In this document: in pieces, positions 39,153-47,916 of the stretch
Position numbering within the stretch: position 1 is the stretch's first letter
How the letters are laid out: every line of letters starts with the position of its first letter
NCBI GenBank assembly: GCA_023416735.1
Contig: JAEZGX010000026.1
Location: 156,111-220,110, forward strand
Direction of reading: 5' to 3'
Source: Verrucomicrobiota bacterium
GTDB taxonomy: Bacteria > Verrucomicrobiota > Verrucomicrobiia > Opitutales > Opitutaceae
Length of the DNA stretch: 64,000 nucleotides
Program-made: the position numbers and the translations under genes
The notes under the pieces: model-generated
Database searches by the model: none
Told to the model about the DNA's origin: nothing
What the model saw: only the letters and a program-made list of their open reading frames with translations

Positions 39153-40124
39153 ATGAAAGTTCTCGTGACCGGCGCGGCCGGGTTCATCGGTTACCATGTC
39201 GCGCGCCGTCTCGCGGAGACGAAACGTTGCGAAGTCCTAGGCGTGGACAACGTGAACGAGTATTACTCCGTGGATTTGAAGCGGGCGCGGCTGGCGGAGT
39301 TGGAGAAGCTGGAAGATTTCCGATTCGTGAAAGTGGATCTGGCGGATGCGGCGGCGTTTGCCGGGGTGTATGCGCATTTCAAGCCGCAGTATGTGGTGCA
39401 TCTCGGAGCGCAGGCGGGCGTGCGTTACAGTGCGGAAAACCCGGCGGCCTACGTGCGGAGCAATGTCGAGGGTTTCTTAAATGTGCTGGAGACCTGTCGG
39501 AAATCGCCGCCGAAGCATCTGGTGTTTGCGTCGTCGAGCAGTGTTTACGGTGCGGGGGCGGAGGTGCCATTTCACGAGGATGCGAACACCGACCGGCCGA
39601 TCTCGTTTTATGGAGCGACGAAGAAGAGCAACGAGTTGATGGCGCACACCTATGCGCATCAGCACGGGTTGATGATCACGGGCCTGAGGTTCTTCACGGT
39701 GTATGGGCCGTGGGGGCGGCCGGACATGGCGCCAACGATTTTTTCGAGGGCGATTTGTGAGGGGACGCCGATCAAGCTCTTCAACGAAGGACGAAACCGG
39801 CGCGATTTCACGTATGTCGATGACATCGTGGACGGGGTGTTGAAGGTGCTCCTCTACCCTCCGGCGCAGCCGCCGGTGCCGCCGTTTCGGATTTTCAACA
39901 TCGGGCACAATCGGCCGGTCGAGGTGGTGTTGTTTGTGCGGATGTTGGAGGAGTTGCTGGGAAAGAAGGCGGTGGTGGAACTCGCACCGCCGCAGTCCGG
40001 CGACATGGTCGAAACCTGTGCGAGCATCGATCAACTGCGCGCGGCGGTGGGTTTCGAGCCGAAGGTGCCGTTGGAAGAGGGGTTGCGCCGGTTCGTGGAG
40101 TGGTTTCGCGGGTATTATAAATAG
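39153..40124 (+). CDS. NAD-dependent nucleotide-sugar epimerase (UDP-glucuronate 4-epimerase-like)
   Basis: 323 residues, extended SDR fold. The NAD-binding motif is GAAGFIGYH near the N-terminus; the catalytic Ser and YxxxK are in FASSSSVYG and FYGATKKSNELM. The residues VDNVNEYYSVDLKRARL, LRFFTVYGPWGRPDMAP and RDFTYVDDIVDGV are typical of CapI/UDP-glucuronate 4-epimerases. It should supply UDP-galacturonate for surface polysaccharides. The next gene starts 13 bases downstream, so they may form an operon. Confidence 0.92.
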   Translation: MKVLVTGAAGFIGYHVARRLAETKRCEVLGVDNVNEYYSVDLKRARLAELEKLEDFRFVKVDLADAAAFAGVYAHFKPQYVVHLGAQAGVRYSAENPAAYVRSNVEGFLNVLETCRKSPPKHLVFASSSSVYGAGAEVPFHEDANTDRPISFYGATKKSNELMAHTYAHQHGLMITGLRFFTVYGPWGRPDMAPTIFSRAICEGTPIKLFNEGRNRRDFTYVDDIVDGVLKVLLYPPAQPPVPPFRIFNIGHNRPVEVVLFVRMLEELLGKKAVVELAPPQSGDMVETCASIDQLRAAVGFEPKVPLEEGLRRFVEWFRGYYK

Positions 40125-40136
40125 AGGGAAAACATC

Positions 40137-41357
40137 ATGAATGCGGGGGAGATCGCGGCGGCGGTGGTGATCGTTGCGACGCTCGTGGGCGTGGCGATTG
40201 GGCGTTGGCCGTGGCTAAAGATGAATCGTGCGACCATTGCCTTGGTGGGGGCGACGGTGCTGGTGGCGCTGGGGGCGCTGACGTTGGAGGAGGCGTATGC
40301 GTCCATCGATTGGAACACGTTGCTGCTCTTGTTCGGGATGATGGTGCTCAACGTGAACCTGCGCGCGGCGGGGTTTTTCGAGTTGGTGACGGCGAAGGTG
40401 GTGATGCATGCCCGGACGCCGCGGCGGCTGCTGGCGATGCTGGTCGTGGTGTCGGGTGTTTTCTCGGCGGTGTTTCTCAACGACACCGTCGTGCTGGTGT
40501 TCACTCCGCTGGTGTTGGATATCGCGGAGCGGCTTCGGCGGAATCCCCTGCCCTATCTGGTGGCGCTGGTGACGGCGGCGAATGTCGGATCGGTCGCGAC
40601 GATCACGGGCAACCCGCAGAACATGCTCGTGGGAATTTCATCGGGAATTGGATTTGTGGCGTTCATGCGCGAACTTGCGCCGATCGCGTTGCTCGGACTG
40701 GCAGTGATCTGGGTCGTGATCGTGCTGGTGTATCGGAAGGAATTTGGGCGGGAGCGGTTTGTGGGAGGTTATGTGTTCGCGCCGGACGTGATGAAGCCGA
40801 GGTTGCGGAAATCGCTGTTTGCGACGGGGCTGATGGTGATCGCGCTGGCCGCGGGTGCGCCGGTGCCCTTGTGCGCGGCGCTCGCGGCGGCGGTGTTGTT
40901 GGTGACGCGGCGAAATGGGACGGAGAAGGTGTTCCAGGAGATCGATTGGGCGTTGCTGGTGTTTTTCAGTGCGTTGTTTGTGGTGACGGGCGCGATTAGC
41001 GAATCGGGTTGGGGCGAGCGGTTGTTTGCGGTGTTGCGGCCGTTTGCGGAAAACGGAGCGGCGTCGCTGACGGGCGCGGCGGTGGTGTTGAGCAATCTCG
41101 TCTCGAACGTGCCCGCCGTGATGTTGTTTCGTCCGATCGTGCCGGGGCTGGCGGATCCTGAATCGGTGTGGCTGACGATTGCGATGGCGACGACGCTTGC
41201 GGGAAATCTCACGCTGCTCGGATCGGTGGCGAATTTGATCGTGGCGGAGATCGCGCGCGGACGTGGCGTGCACCTGACCTTCGTGGAGTATCTCAAAGCG
41301 GGCACGCCGATCGCTCTCGTGACGCTGGCGGGCGGGGTGTGGTGGATGAGTTTTTGA
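40137..41357 (+). CDS. Ion transporter superfamily permease (ArsB/NhaD/P-protein type)
   Basis: 406 residues with about ten to eleven membrane spans. Two homologous halves carry the SLC13/ArsB-type signatures: FLNDTVVLVFTPLVLDIAERL and TAANVGSVATITGNPQNMLVG in the first half, and VLSNLVSNVPAVMLF with GNLTLLGSVANLIVAE in the second. The family moves anions such as arsenite, citrate or sulfate, or exchanges Na+/H+; the substrate cannot be assigned. AGAGGGA lies upstream of the ATG. Confidence 0.85.
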   Translation: MNAGEIAAAVVIVATLVGVAIGRWPWLKMNRATIALVGATVLVALGALTLEEAYASIDWNTLLLLFGMMVLNVNLRAAGFFELVTAKVVMHARTPRRLLAMLVVVSGVFSAVFLNDTVVLVFTPLVLDIAERLRRNPLPYLVALVTAANVGSVATITGNPQNMLVGISSGIGFVAFMRELAPIALLGLAVIWVVIVLVYRKEFGRERFVGGYVFAPDVMKPRLRKSLFATGLMVIALAAGAPVPLCAALAAAVLLVTRRNGTEKVFQEIDWALLVFFSALFVVTGAISESGWGERLFAVLRPFAENGAASLTGAAVVLSNLVSNVPAVMLFRPIVPGLADPESVWLTIAMATTLAGNLTLLGSVANLIVAEIARGRGVHLTFVEYLKAGTPIALVTLAGGVWWMSF

Positions 41358-41395
41358 CGCGTGACGCGAAGGGAAACGATATTCGCGACTTGACG

Positions 41396-41409
41396 TGTTC
41401 GGGTGAACA
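41396..41409. promoter_or_regulatory. LexA (SOS) box upstream of recA
   Basis: Perfect palindrome TGTTC-GGGT-GAACA, 106 bases before the recA ATG. It matches the TGTTC-N4-GAACA LexA motif described for Verrucomicrobia. TTGACG, a good -35 hexamer, directly precedes it (41390-41395), so LexA would block RNA polymerase. The -10 element is not obvious. Confidence 0.85.
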
Positions 41410-41514
41410 CCGCATCGGTCCCGGATATTCGATCCCAGCTTGCAGTGCCAAAAGCGCCCGGCAGGCTGCGGCTTCACTCCCCTCCTCCGAACGTTCGAGC
41501 ACTTTTTTAAAGCC

Positions 41515-42585
41515 ATGTCCAAAGCCGCTCCCGCCAAAGCCAATTCCTCGGCCGTCATTCCGGCGCCGTCGCGCGATAAGAACATCGATCTCGCTGTGTC
41601 CGCGATCACCAAGCAGTTCGGCGAGGGCTCGATCATGCGGCTCGGCTCATCGAGCAAGATGAAGGTGGAGACGCTCACCACCGGCTCGCTCGCGATCGAT
41701 CTGGCGCTGGGCGTAGGCGGGTTGCCGAAGGGCCGTATCGTCGAGATTTACGGACCGGAATCGTCGGGTAAGACGACGTTTTGTTTGAGCGTGATCGCGG
41801 AAGCGCAGAAGGCGGGCGGGCTGGCGGCGTTCATCGACGTCGAGCACGCGTTGGATCCGAAATACGCGCGGATCCTGGGCGTGAATCTGGACGATCTTTT
41901 GGTTTCGCAACCGGACTCGGGGGAGGACGCGTTGAATATCGCGGAGACGCTGATCCGTTCGAACAGCATCGATGTGATCGTGATCGATTCGGTGGCGGCG
42001 CTGATTTCGAAGCAGGAATTGGACGGGCAGATGGGCGATGCGACGGTGGGATCGCAGGCGCGATTGATGTCGCAGGCGATGCGCCGGCTGACGGCGGTGG
42101 TGAACAAGACCAAGTGCATCTGCATTTTCACGAATCAGATTCGCGAAAAGATCGGCGTGATGTTCGGCAATCCGGAGACAACCCCGGGCGGGCGTGCGTT
42201 GAAGTTCTTCGCCTCGGTGCGCCTCGACATTCGTCGCAAAGACCAGATCAAGACTCCCGAAGGCAAGGTCGTCGGCAATCGCACGAAGATCAAAGTCGTG
42301 AAGAACAAGGTCGCGCCGCCGTTCACCGAGGTGGAATTCGACATCATGTATGACGAAGGCATCTCGAAAGTCGGTTCGCTGCTGGATCTCGGGCTCGAGC
42401 ACAAGATTCTCGAGAAGAAAGGCGCGTGGATTGCGCACGAAGGACAGCTCATCGGCCAAGGCCGCGACGCGGCGAAAACGACGTTACGCGAGAAGCCGGA
42501 GCTGGCGGAGAAGATTTCTAAGGCGGTGCTCGAGAAGGTGAACGTCACCGGTGGCGCGACGATCACGGGCGCGGAGGCCGAGTAA
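41515..42585 (+). CDS. recA: Recombinase RecA
   Basis: 356 residues. ATP-dependent strand exchange and LexA co-protease in the cytoplasm. Walker A is GPESSGKTTF, Walker B VIVIDSVAALI, and loop L2/DNA-binding segments (GVMFGNPETTPGG) are intact. The start is the ATG before SKAAPAKANSS; an upstream in-frame ATG would add 25 unconserved residues. Regulated by the LexA box upstream and closed by a strong terminator. Single-gene transcript. Confidence 0.98.
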   Translation: MSKAAPAKANSSAVIPAPSRDKNIDLAVSAITKQFGEGSIMRLGSSSKMKVETLTTGSLAIDLALGVGGLPKGRIVEIYGPESSGKTTFCLSVIAEAQKAGGLAAFIDVEHALDPKYARILGVNLDDLLVSQPDSGEDALNIAETLIRSNSIDVIVIDSVAALISKQELDGQMGDATVGSQARLMSQAMRRLTAVVNKTKCICIFTNQIREKIGVMFGNPETTPGGRALKFFASVRLDIRRKDQIKTPEGKVVGNRTKIKVVKNKVAPPFTEVEFDIMYDEGISKVGSLLDLGLEHKILEKKGAWIAHEGQLIGQGRDAAKTTLREKPELAEKISKAVLEKVNVTGGATITGAEAE

Positions 42586-42614
42586 GGCCGGCGACTGACG
42601 TGAAGCGGATTTCG

Positions 42615-42645
42615 AGAGCGGCTTGAAAGAGCCGCTCTTTTTTTT
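42615..42645 (+). terminator. Intrinsic terminator of recA
   Basis: 8-base perfect stem (AGAGCGGC/GCCGCTCT), 8-base loop, immediately followed by a run of eight T residues. Confidence 0.94.
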
Positions 42646-42766
42646 GCGGTGGCGATCCGGGAGAACGAGAACGATTACGGGAAATAGAACAATTGAGTCA
42701 GGTCCTCGTCTTCCTTCGACCTCCGCGGTTGCTGCCGGGGCGTGTTAGAGCTTGAATGGGCGGGTC

Positions 42767-43504
42767 ATGTCTCGCCTCGAAGATTCACCTGCGGCTGTGC
42801 GTGAAGCGGTGTTTGCCGTTCGCGGTTTGACGAAGACCTATGGCGAAGGCGATGCGGCGGTGCATGCGTTGGTCGGCGTGGATCTGGATTTGTTTCGCGG
42901 CGAACTGGTCGTGTTGCTCGGGCCATCGGGGAGTGGGAAGTCGACCCTGCTCAATAATCTCGGTGGGTTGGATGTGCCAACGTCGGGATCGTTGTTGTAT
43001 CGCGGCAATGATTTGGCGCAGGCGGACGAAGCGGGGCTGACGCAGTATCGCCGGGACGCGGTGGGGTTTGTGTTTCAGTTCTACAATCTGATTCCGAGCC
43101 TGACGGCGCGGGAAAACGTGGCGTTGATCACGGAGATTGCGCGCGATCCGATGGAGCCGGAGGAGGCGCTGCAGTTGGTGGGATTGGGTCCGCGAATGGA
43201 TCATTTTCCGGCGCAACTTTCGGGCGGAGAACAGCAGCGGGTGGCGATTGCGCGGGCGATTGCGAAGCGACCGGAGGTGTTGTTGTGCGACGAACCAACG
43301 GGCGCGTTGGACGTGAACACAGGCGTCACGGTGCTCGAAGCGATCGAGCACATCAATCGGGAGCTGGGGACGCTCGCGGTGATCATCACGCACAATGCGA
43401 TCCTGGCGGACATGGCGGATCGCGTGCTCTCGATGCGCGACGGAAGAATCGTGAGCGAGCACGCGAATGCGCGACGCGAGCCGGTGAGGAATTTGAAATG
43501 GTGA
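42767..43504 (+). CDS. ABC exporter ATP-binding protein (LolD/MacB/DevA type)
   Basis: 245 residues. Walker A GPSGSGKST, Q-loop FVFQFYNLIPSLTARENV, signature LSGGEQQRVAIARAIA and Walker B VLLCDEPTGALD are complete. This is the FtsX-type exporter ATPase family that works with an FtsX-like permease and a HlyD-like adaptor, both of which follow. ATG 42767 was chosen; an in-frame TTG lies 15 bases upstream. The intact D-loop suggests an active ATPase. Confidence 0.95.
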   Translation: MSRLEDSPAAVREAVFAVRGLTKTYGEGDAAVHALVGVDLDLFRGELVVLLGPSGSGKSTLLNNLGGLDVPTSGSLLYRGNDLAQADEAGLTQYRRDAVGFVFQFYNLIPSLTARENVALITEIARDPMEPEEALQLVGLGPRMDHFPAQLSGGEQQRVAIARAIAKRPEVLLCDEPTGALDVNTGVTVLEAIEHINRELGTLAVIITHNAILADMADRVLSMRDGRIVSEHANARREPVRNLKW

Positions 43505-43547
43505 AGGCGCCAGATTCAAACGAAGGAGCGGCTGCGCGTGTTCGGCG

Positions 43548-45914
43548 ATGAGCCTGCTCGATCGGAAGATGCTGCGGGATTTGCGGGCGTTGAAATCGCA
43601 GGCGTTGGCGGTGGCGCTGGTGATGGCGTGCGGCCTCGCGATGATGATCATGACGCGGTCGCTGATTCTTTCGTTGGAGACGACGCGAGACGATTACTAC
43701 CGCGAGTATCGTTTTGCGGACGTGTTTGCGCGGTTGAAACGGGCGCCGGACGCGGTCGCGAACGAGCTGCGTGCGATTCCTGGCGTGGCCGCGGTGCAGA
43801 CGGGGATTGTGCTGCAAGCGACGCTGGACTTGCCGACGATGCCGGAACCGGCGACGGGCTCGTTTCATTCGCTGCCGGAACAGGGCGAGCGGGAGATCAA
43901 CCAATTGTATTTGCGCCGCGGGCGATTGCTTGTGGGGCGGCAACCGCAGGGAGAGTTGCTCGTCGGCGAGGCGTTTGCGGAGGCGCATGGGTTGCAACCG
44001 GGCGATGAGATCGCGGCGGTGCTTTATGGGCGGCGGCAGACGTTTCGAATCGCGGGCATCGTGCTATCGCCGGAGTTCGTGTTTGAGGCGCCTCCGGGCG
44101 CGGCGTTGCCGGATCATCGCACGTATGGTGTATTCTGGGTGCCTTACAAAGAGCTGGCTGCGGCGACGAACATGGATGGCGCGTTCAACGAAGTCGCGCT
44201 CACGCTCGCGCCTGGTGCGAGGGAGCAGGAAGTGATTGCGGCGGTGGATCGCGTGCTGCGGCCCTATGGTGGACGCGGGGCATATGGACGAGAGATGCAT
44301 CCGTCGCACACGCGCGTGCGCGACGAGATTCGCGTGTTGAATGGATTGTCGGTGGGTTTCCCGCTGGTGTTTCTGAGCGTGGCGGCGTTCATGACCAATG
44401 CAGTGATGAATCGGCAGATCACGCTGCAGCGGGAGCAGATCGCGATGTTGAAGGCGTGCGGATTCAGCAATCGCGAGGTGGGCTGGCACTATTTTCGATT
44501 TGCTCTCGTGATCGTGGCGGTGGGGACGGTGATTGGCGCGGCGGGCGGAGTCGCGCTGGGGACGCGGTTGGTGGAGATGTATCATTTGTTTTTTCGGTTT
44601 CCGGCGCTCGAGTTTCTCGTGGCGCGGGGCGTGTTGGGCGGAGCGGTGGTGGTGAGTGCGCTCGCGGCGTTTGCGGGAGTGTGGGGCGCGGTGCGCGCGG
44701 CGGTGCGACTGCCTCCCGCGGAGGCGATGCGACCGGAGCCGCCGTCGAACTTTCGGCCGTCCGTGGCCGAACGGATGGGGCTGGCGGGAAAGCTTTCCGT
44801 GTCGTTGCGAATGGCGTTGCGCAACATCGAGCGGAGGCCGGTGCGGGCGATGTTGACGGGAGTGGCGCTCGCGCTGGCGACGGGAATTCTGGTTGTGCCG
44901 AACGCATTGCGCGACGGGATCAACTACGTGCTCGATTATCAGTGGGACGTGGTGCAGCGGCAGACGGTGTATGTCTCGCTGATCGAGCCCGGGCCGGCGC
45001 GCGCGATCGCGGATTTTCGAAGCCTGCCCGGTGTGATCACGGCGGAGCCGGTGCGAGCGGCGCCGGTTGAACTCGCGGCGGGAGGCGTGGTGCGGCGGAT
45101 CGGGCTCACGGCATTGCCCTCGCGCACGTTGTTGAATCGCGTGATCGATGCGAACGGTCGCCAAATCGAGTTGCCGCCGCGAGGCATCGTGTTGTCGGCG
45201 AAGCTCGCCGATGTGCTCGGAGTGAAGCCGGGCGATCTGCTCAACGTGCGCGCGCTCGAGGGAAAGCGGCCGTCGTTGTTGGTGCCGGTCGCGCGCCTGG
45301 CGGAGGATTTCGCGGGGACGGCGGCGTTCATGGAAATCGACGAACTGAACCGGCTGCTCGGCGAAGGCGATCGGATCACGGGAGCCTTCCTCACGGTGGC
45401 GGAGGGAAAGTGGGAGGAGTTTCTTCGCGCGATGAAGGAGACGCCACGCGCGAGCAGCGTTGTAGTAAAATCTCGGATACGGGAGAGCTTTCGGAAAACG
45501 ACGGCGGAGAGCATCGGACTGATCCAAAAACTCTACATGGGCTTCGCGGTGGTGGTCGCGTTGGGGATCGTTTATAACAGCGCGCGGATTTCGCTGTCGG
45601 AACGGCAGCGCGAACTGGCGACGCTGCGGGTGGTGGGTTTCACGCAGGCGGAGGTGGGCGCGGTGTTGGTGAGCGAACTCGCGATTCTCACGATCGCGGC
45701 GCTGCCGGCGGGGTTGATCATCGGCTCGGTGTTTGCGACCGGAATTATCCATACCGTGAATACGGAGTTCGTGCGCGTGCCGGTGATTCTGACGATGGCG
45801 AACTACAGCATCGCGATGCTGGTGGTGGTGCTGGCGGCGGCGATTTCGGCGCTGGCGGCGACACGGCGATTGAATCAACTCGATCTCGTCGGCGTGCTGA
45901 AGGCGCGCGATTGA
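43548..45914 (+). CDS. FtsX-like ABC exporter permease
   Basis: 788 residues. Two FtsX-type transmembrane modules, one ending near residue 390 and one at the C-terminus (ASRISLSERQRELATLRVVGFTQAEVGAVL), are separated by large extracytoplasmic domains, like YbbP-type permeases. An N-terminal span (LKSQALAVALVMACGLAMMI) opens the protein. With its ATPase and adaptor it should export an unknown compound or lipoprotein in a mechanotransmission cycle. It starts 43 bases after the ATPase gene and ends just before the adaptor. Confidence 0.9.
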   Translation: MSLLDRKMLRDLRALKSQALAVALVMACGLAMMIMTRSLILSLETTRDDYYREYRFADVFARLKRAPDAVANELRAIPGVAAVQTGIVLQATLDLPTMPEPATGSFHSLPEQGEREINQLYLRRGRLLVGRQPQGELLVGEAFAEAHGLQPGDEIAAVLYGRRQTFRIAGIVLSPEFVFEAPPGAALPDHRTYGVFWVPYKELAAATNMDGAFNEVALTLAPGAREQEVIAAVDRVLRPYGGRGAYGREMHPSHTRVRDEIRVLNGLSVGFPLVFLSVAAFMTNAVMNRQITLQREQIAMLKACGFSNREVGWHYFRFALVIVAVGTVIGAAGGVALGTRLVEMYHLFFRFPALEFLVARGVLGGAVVVSALAAFAGVWGAVRAAVRLPPAEAMRPEPPSNFRPSVAERMGLAGKLSVSLRMALRNIERRPVRAMLTGVALALATGILVVPNALRDGINYVLDYQWDVVQRQTVYVSLIEPGPARAIADFRSLPGVITAEPVRAAPVELAAGGVVRRIGLTALPSRTLLNRVIDANGRQIELPPRGIVLSAKLADVLGVKPGDLLNVRALEGKRPSLLVPVARLAEDFAGTAAFMEIDELNRLLGEGDRITGAFLTVAEGKWEEFLRAMKETPRASSVVVKSRIRESFRKTTAESIGLIQKLYMGFAVVVALGIVYNSARISLSERQRELATLRVVGFTQAEVGAVLVSELAILTIAALPAGLIIGSVFATGIIHTVNTEFVRVPVILTMANYSIAMLVVVLAAAISALAATRRLNQLDLVGVLKARD

Positions 45915-45928
45915 TCCGCGATTTTTCC

Positions 45929-47200
45929 ATGAAACCTTCCGCTCCCCCACCCTCTGGCAAACCGAAGACCGCGCGCGGCGGCGGTCGATCTGGATCCCGG
46001 CGCTGGCCGTGGATCGCGGGCGCGGTGCTGCTGGTTTCGATCGTCGCGGGCCTGTGGCCGCAGCCGGTGCCGGTCGAGGCGGCGGAAGCGCGGCGAGGTG
46101 CGCTGGTGGTGACGGTGAGCGAGGAAGGGATGACGCGCGTGCGAAACCGTTATGTGATTTCGGCTCCGGTCGCGGGGCAGCTGCGACGGATCGATTGGAA
46201 AGCAGGCGCAGAAGTGAAAGCCGGGGAAACGCCGCTGGCGACGATCGAGGCCACGGGTGCTGATTTTCTGGATACACGGACGCTGGCGCAGGCGGAGGCG
46301 CGCGTGCGCGGATCCGAAGCCGCGATGGCCGCGGCGGAAGCGCAGCGCGAGCGGGCGGCCGCGGCGGCGCAGACCTATGCGGCGGAATTCGAGCGGCTGC
46401 GACAGCTGCGAGACACCGGGGCGATTTCGGCGCAGGAGTTCGATGCGGCGGAGATGCGGGCGGCGACGGCGCAGCAGGAGGAACGAGCGGCGGCGTTTGC
46501 GCTGCAGGTGGCGAGATTCGAACTGGAGCAGGCGCGCGCGGTTTTGACCCGAGGAAGTCCGACGGGCGACCGCGGGGCGGAGACGATGGAACCGTTGACG
46601 GTTTTATCGCCGGTGGATGGAAGGATTTTGCGCGTGTATCAGGAGAGTGCGCGCGTGGTGCCGGCGGGTTTCGCGCTGTTGGAGGTGGGCGATCCGACGG
46701 ATCTCGAGGCGCGGATCGAAGTGCTGTCGCGCGACGGCGTGGCGATTCAGCCGGGGGCCCGCGTGATGATTGAGCATTGGGGCGGTGCGCGGCCGCTGGA
46801 GGCGCGCGTGCGTTGGGTGGAGCCCTCGGCTTTCACGAAGATTTCGGCGTTGGGAGTCGAGGAGCAGCGCGTGTATGTGGTGGCGGATTTCGTTTCGCCG
46901 ATCGAGGACCGCCCTACCCTTGGCGACAATTATCGGGTCGAAGGACGGATCGTGGTGTGGGAAGCCGAAGACGTGCTGCGCGCGCCGGCGGGAGCGTTGT
47001 TTCAGCGGGGCGGCGAGTGGCAGGCGTTTGTGTTGAAGAACGGACGCGCGGAGTTGCGGTCGCTGCAAGTGGGACGCTCGAATGGATTCGAAACGGAGAT
47101 CGTGGACGGACTCGTCGAAGGAGAGCGCGTCATCGTGTATCCGGGCGACAGCGTGCGCGACGGCGTGCGCGTGCGAGAGATCGAAGTGAGCGCGCGATAG
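45929..47200 (+). CDS. HlyD/MacA-type periplasmic adaptor protein
   Basis: 423 residues. One N-terminal membrane anchor (WPWIAGAVLLVSIVAGLWP) is followed by a lipoyl-like half-motif (EGMTRVRNRYVISAPVAGQLRRIDWKAGAEVKAGE), a long coiled-coil hairpin (about 110-200, rich in Ala/Glu/Arg), and a beta-barrel domain (LEARIEVLSRDGVAIQPGARV). It would link the ABC exporter to an outer membrane channel. The ATG at 45929 is preferred; an in-frame TTG overlapping the permease stop at 45911 is an alternative. Confidence 0.9.
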   Translation: MKPSAPPPSGKPKTARGGGRSGSRRWPWIAGAVLLVSIVAGLWPQPVPVEAAEARRGALVVTVSEEGMTRVRNRYVISAPVAGQLRRIDWKAGAEVKAGETPLATIEATGADFLDTRTLAQAEARVRGSEAAMAAAEAQRERAAAAAQTYAAEFERLRQLRDTGAISAQEFDAAEMRAATAQQEERAAAFALQVARFELEQARAVLTRGSPTGDRGAETMEPLTVLSPVDGRILRVYQESARVVPAGFALLEVGDPTDLEARIEVLSRDGVAIQPGARVMIEHWGGARPLEARVRWVEPSAFTKISALGVEEQRVYVVADFVSPIEDRPTLGDNYRVEGRIVVWEAEDVLRAPAGALFQRGGEWQAFVLKNGRAELRSLQVGRSNGFETEIVDGLVEGERVIVYPGDSVRDGVRVREIEVSAR

Positions 47201-47209
47201 CGGACGCGC

Positions 47210-47791
47210 TTACGGGAAGAGCCATTCGTGGCGCCAGGTATCGCCGTCGCGAACGAAACGTTCGCGGTCGTGGTGGCGAAACGGACGTTGCACCCAGAAC
47301 TCGATGAGGTCGGGAACGAGTCGAAAGCCGATCCAGTTCGGAGGGCGAGGAACGGAACCGAGCGGGAAGCGAGCGGCGACGGTGGCGACAGCGGGGGCGA
47401 GCGCGAAGCGGTGGGACATCGGTTGGGACTGGCGCGAAGCCCAGGCACCGAGCTGGCTGAGACGCGGGCGAGTCGCGAAGTAGGCGTCGGCTTCGTGATC
47501 TTCGACGCGGTGCACGGTGCCTTGGATGCGGAGTTGGCGCTCGAGTTTAGGCCAATGGAAACAGAGGGCAGCCTTCGGGTTGGTGTGAAGATCGGCGGCT
47601 TTGGGGCTGTCGAGATGGGTGTAGAAAACGAACCCGCGGGAATCGTGAGATTTCAGCAGAACCATCCGCACGCTGGGTCGACCGGATGCGTCCGCGGTCG
47701 CGAGGGCACAGGCGGTGTGATCGTGTGGCTCGTTGGCTTCGGCATCGGAGAACCACGTGGCAAAGAGCGAAATCGGATCCGGCGGCGGCAT
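47210..47791 (-). CDS. pdxH: Pyridoxamine/pyridoxine 5'-phosphate oxidase
   Basis: 193 residues. FMN-dependent oxidase that makes pyridoxal phosphate. Signatures: ATADASGRPSVRMVLLKSHDSRGFVFYTH, KAALCFHWPKLERQLRIQG, ATRPRLSQLGAWASRQS and the C-terminal WIGFRLVPDLIEFWVQRPFRHHDR. Length is normal. It points away from mnmE and ends against the ABC-exporter adaptor gene. Confidence 0.95.
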   Translation of the reverse strand: MPPPDPISLFATWFSDAEANEPHDHTACALATADASGRPSVRMVLLKSHDSRGFVFYTHLDSPKAADLHTNPKAALCFHWPKLERQLRIQGTVHRVEDHEADAYFATRPRLSQLGAWASRQSQPMSHRFALAPAVATVAARFPLGSVPRPPNWIGFRLVPDLIEFWVQRPFRHHDRERFVRDGDTWRHEWLFP

Positions 47792-47916
47792 GGCGATAGA
47801 GTCGCGAGTGTGGCGCGCGCGGGCTCGGTGAGAGTTGGCGAAAGCTGCGCGTCGATTGGCGTGCTGCGGCGGAATTCGCGTTGCGTTCGGGGGTGTCCTG
47901 CTATGGTGGGGCGTTT

